Positions 63,097 to 64,000 of a DNA stretch of 64,000 nt are shown piece after piece (within the stretch, counting starts at the first letter, position 1; the number at the start of each line of letters is the position of its first letter). The translations under genes and the position numbers were made by a program. The notes under the pieces were generated by a model. That model had not been told where the DNA came from. It searched no databases and saw only the letters and a list, made by a program, of their open reading frames with translations. The DNA is from Rosellinia necatrix (Eukaryota > Ascomycota > Sordariomycetes > Xylariales > Xylariaceae): positions 2,666,001 through 2,730,000 of the forward strand of contig JAGYVD010000002.1 of NCBI GenBank assembly GCA_021209875.1, in the 5' to 3' direction.

Positions 63097-64000
63097 ATGG
63101 CCAACATCTCAGCCGAAGTCATTGAAGAACGTGTTCGACAATTTGGTAAACCATGGATGATTGACGATCTCATCCGTGTGCGGGCGAAGGATGAGGTTCA
63201 GGTCCCTATCCTAGGTTATCCTAGGCATAAGGATAGGGCTACTGATTATGAGCTCTTCACCGGCAAGGATCTCGATCGTATGGTGGACGAAGCTTGTCGA
63301 GTGTTGATCGGGGCAGGCCTCGAAATGAATTCGCATAAGACCGTCGGCTTATTTGCCCCTTCGGATCTGTCGTATATCATCGCACTATTTGCCCTATCTC
63401 GATTGGGTTGCAAGATCTTGACCGTCTCCACCCGCCTCGGAGAGCTGGCATGTTTGAACCTCATGGAACGGACGAGTTGCGATACAATGATTATCGGATC
63501 GACCGTTCGCGTCAAGATAACGGTGGATGGTCTCAAAAGAGCGCGCCCAGGGCTCGTCCTGATACCTATGCCGGCAAGAGCTGAGTTCGACAAGCCGGAT
63601 AGCCCTTGTCAACCCGTCGTCCGGCCCATACCAGACAGGGAGGCGGAGCACGCTCAACTAGCACTCTATGGCCACTCCTCAGGATCTACTGGCCTTCCGA
63701 AGCCGCTGGCGCTCTCTCACCGTAGCGTTCTGAATAACATCTATTTCGGCACTGGCTGCATGGCGTTTAACGCATTACCGTGGTACCACTTACATGGTAT
63801 CTTCACATCGTTTCAAGCCATATACATGCGGAAAACGGCGCATCTTTACAACGCGCATCTGCCCCTGACGGCCGAGCACCTTGTTGCGGCCCTAAAAGAG
63901 ATTCAGCCTGAGATCTGTCACACTGTCCCCTATGTCCTGAAGCTCATGGCCGAGAGGCAAGACGGCATCGATGTATTGAAGAATTGCAAATTCGTAACGG
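63097..64000 (+). CDS. NRPS-like adenylate-forming enzyme (5' part)
   Basis: An open frame of 301 codons runs from ATG at 63097 off the window edge. It is the N-terminal half of an AMP-binding (adenylation) domain: after about 60 residues come TVGLFAPSDLSYIIALFALS, and at about residues 200-215 the core P-loop-like motif HSSGSTGLPKP, where PKP rather than PKG is usual in fungal NRPS-like reductases; then a WYHLHGIF segment near residues 229-236 and a TVPYVLKLMAE stretch. Such enzymes activate an aryl or alpha-keto acid and pass it to a carrier domain, ending in a reductase or thioesterase; which applies here cannot be seen. No intron is needed so far. The start lies in context CAAGATGGCC. It may open a secondary-metabolite cluster to the right. 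Confidence 0.85.
   Translation, partial: MANISAEVIEERVRQFGKPWMIDDLIRVRAKDEVQVPILGYPRHKDRATDYELFTGKDLDRMVDEACRVLIGAGLEMNSHKTVGLFAPSDLSYIIALFALSRLGCKILTVSTRLGELACLNLMERTSCDTMIIGSTVRVKITVDGLKRARPGLVLIPMPARAEFDKPDSPCQPVVRPIPDREAEHAQLALYGHSSGSTGLPKPLALSHRSVLNNIYFGTGCMAFNALPWYHLHGIFTSFQAIYMRKTAHLYNAHLPLTAEHLVAALKEIQPEICHTVPYVLKLMAERQDGIDVLKNCKFVT

Overview
The window looks like a chromosome segment of a filamentous ascomycete, most likely a Sordariomycete. The evidence is short spliced introns (mostly about 50-160 bp) with GTAAGT/GTATGT-type donors and CTAAC/CTGAC-type branch sites, fungal-only gene families (fungal rhodopsin-like receptor, GH131, fungal Ark kinase, NRPS-like adenylating enzyme), intergenic TACCTAGGTAGG-type repeats, and a block of DNA turned almost wholly into A+T, as repeat-induced point mutation (RIP) does. 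I assign no genus.

Layout. (1) 1-18,100: an extremely A+T-rich isochore with no intact gene. It holds decayed repeats: an element-like pair of terminal inverted repeats (about 721-900 and 6051-6229), a roughly 0.7-kb inverted pair (1286-1995 and 16575-17220) with a third partial copy (8893-9169), a 244-bp-period duplication, and a small MITE-like island (8109-8225) that escaped mutation. The border to normal DNA near 18,100 is sharp. (2) 19-46 kb: amino-acid permease (-), ACS-type MFS permease (+), Ark-type kinase (-), Nhx-type Na+/H+ exchanger (-), GPH-type sucrose/alpha-glucoside permease (+), secreted GH131 glucanase with a one-base frameshift (+), secreted Cys-tailed protein (-), MAPEG protein (-), small secreted protein (-). 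(3) 46-64 kb: sparse. It holds a GPR1/FUN34/YaaH (Ato) acetate-type channel (-), a fungal rhodopsin-like membrane protein (+) and, running off the right edge, the start of an NRPS-like adenylate-forming enzyme (+). Long gene-poor gaps lie at 21.5-26.3, 46.1-52.4, 53.2-58.7 and 60.1-63.1 kb.

How the genes relate. No operon-like logic is expected. The striking theme is nutrient uptake and ion handling (amino acids, organic anions, alpha-glucosides, acetate, Na+/H+) together with secreted proteins and a beta-glucanase, i.e. an environment-facing gene set beside a RIP-mutated isochore. Exon boundaries were worked out by hand from splice signals, reading frame and family conservation. All phases close, except for the single extra T in the GH131 gene.
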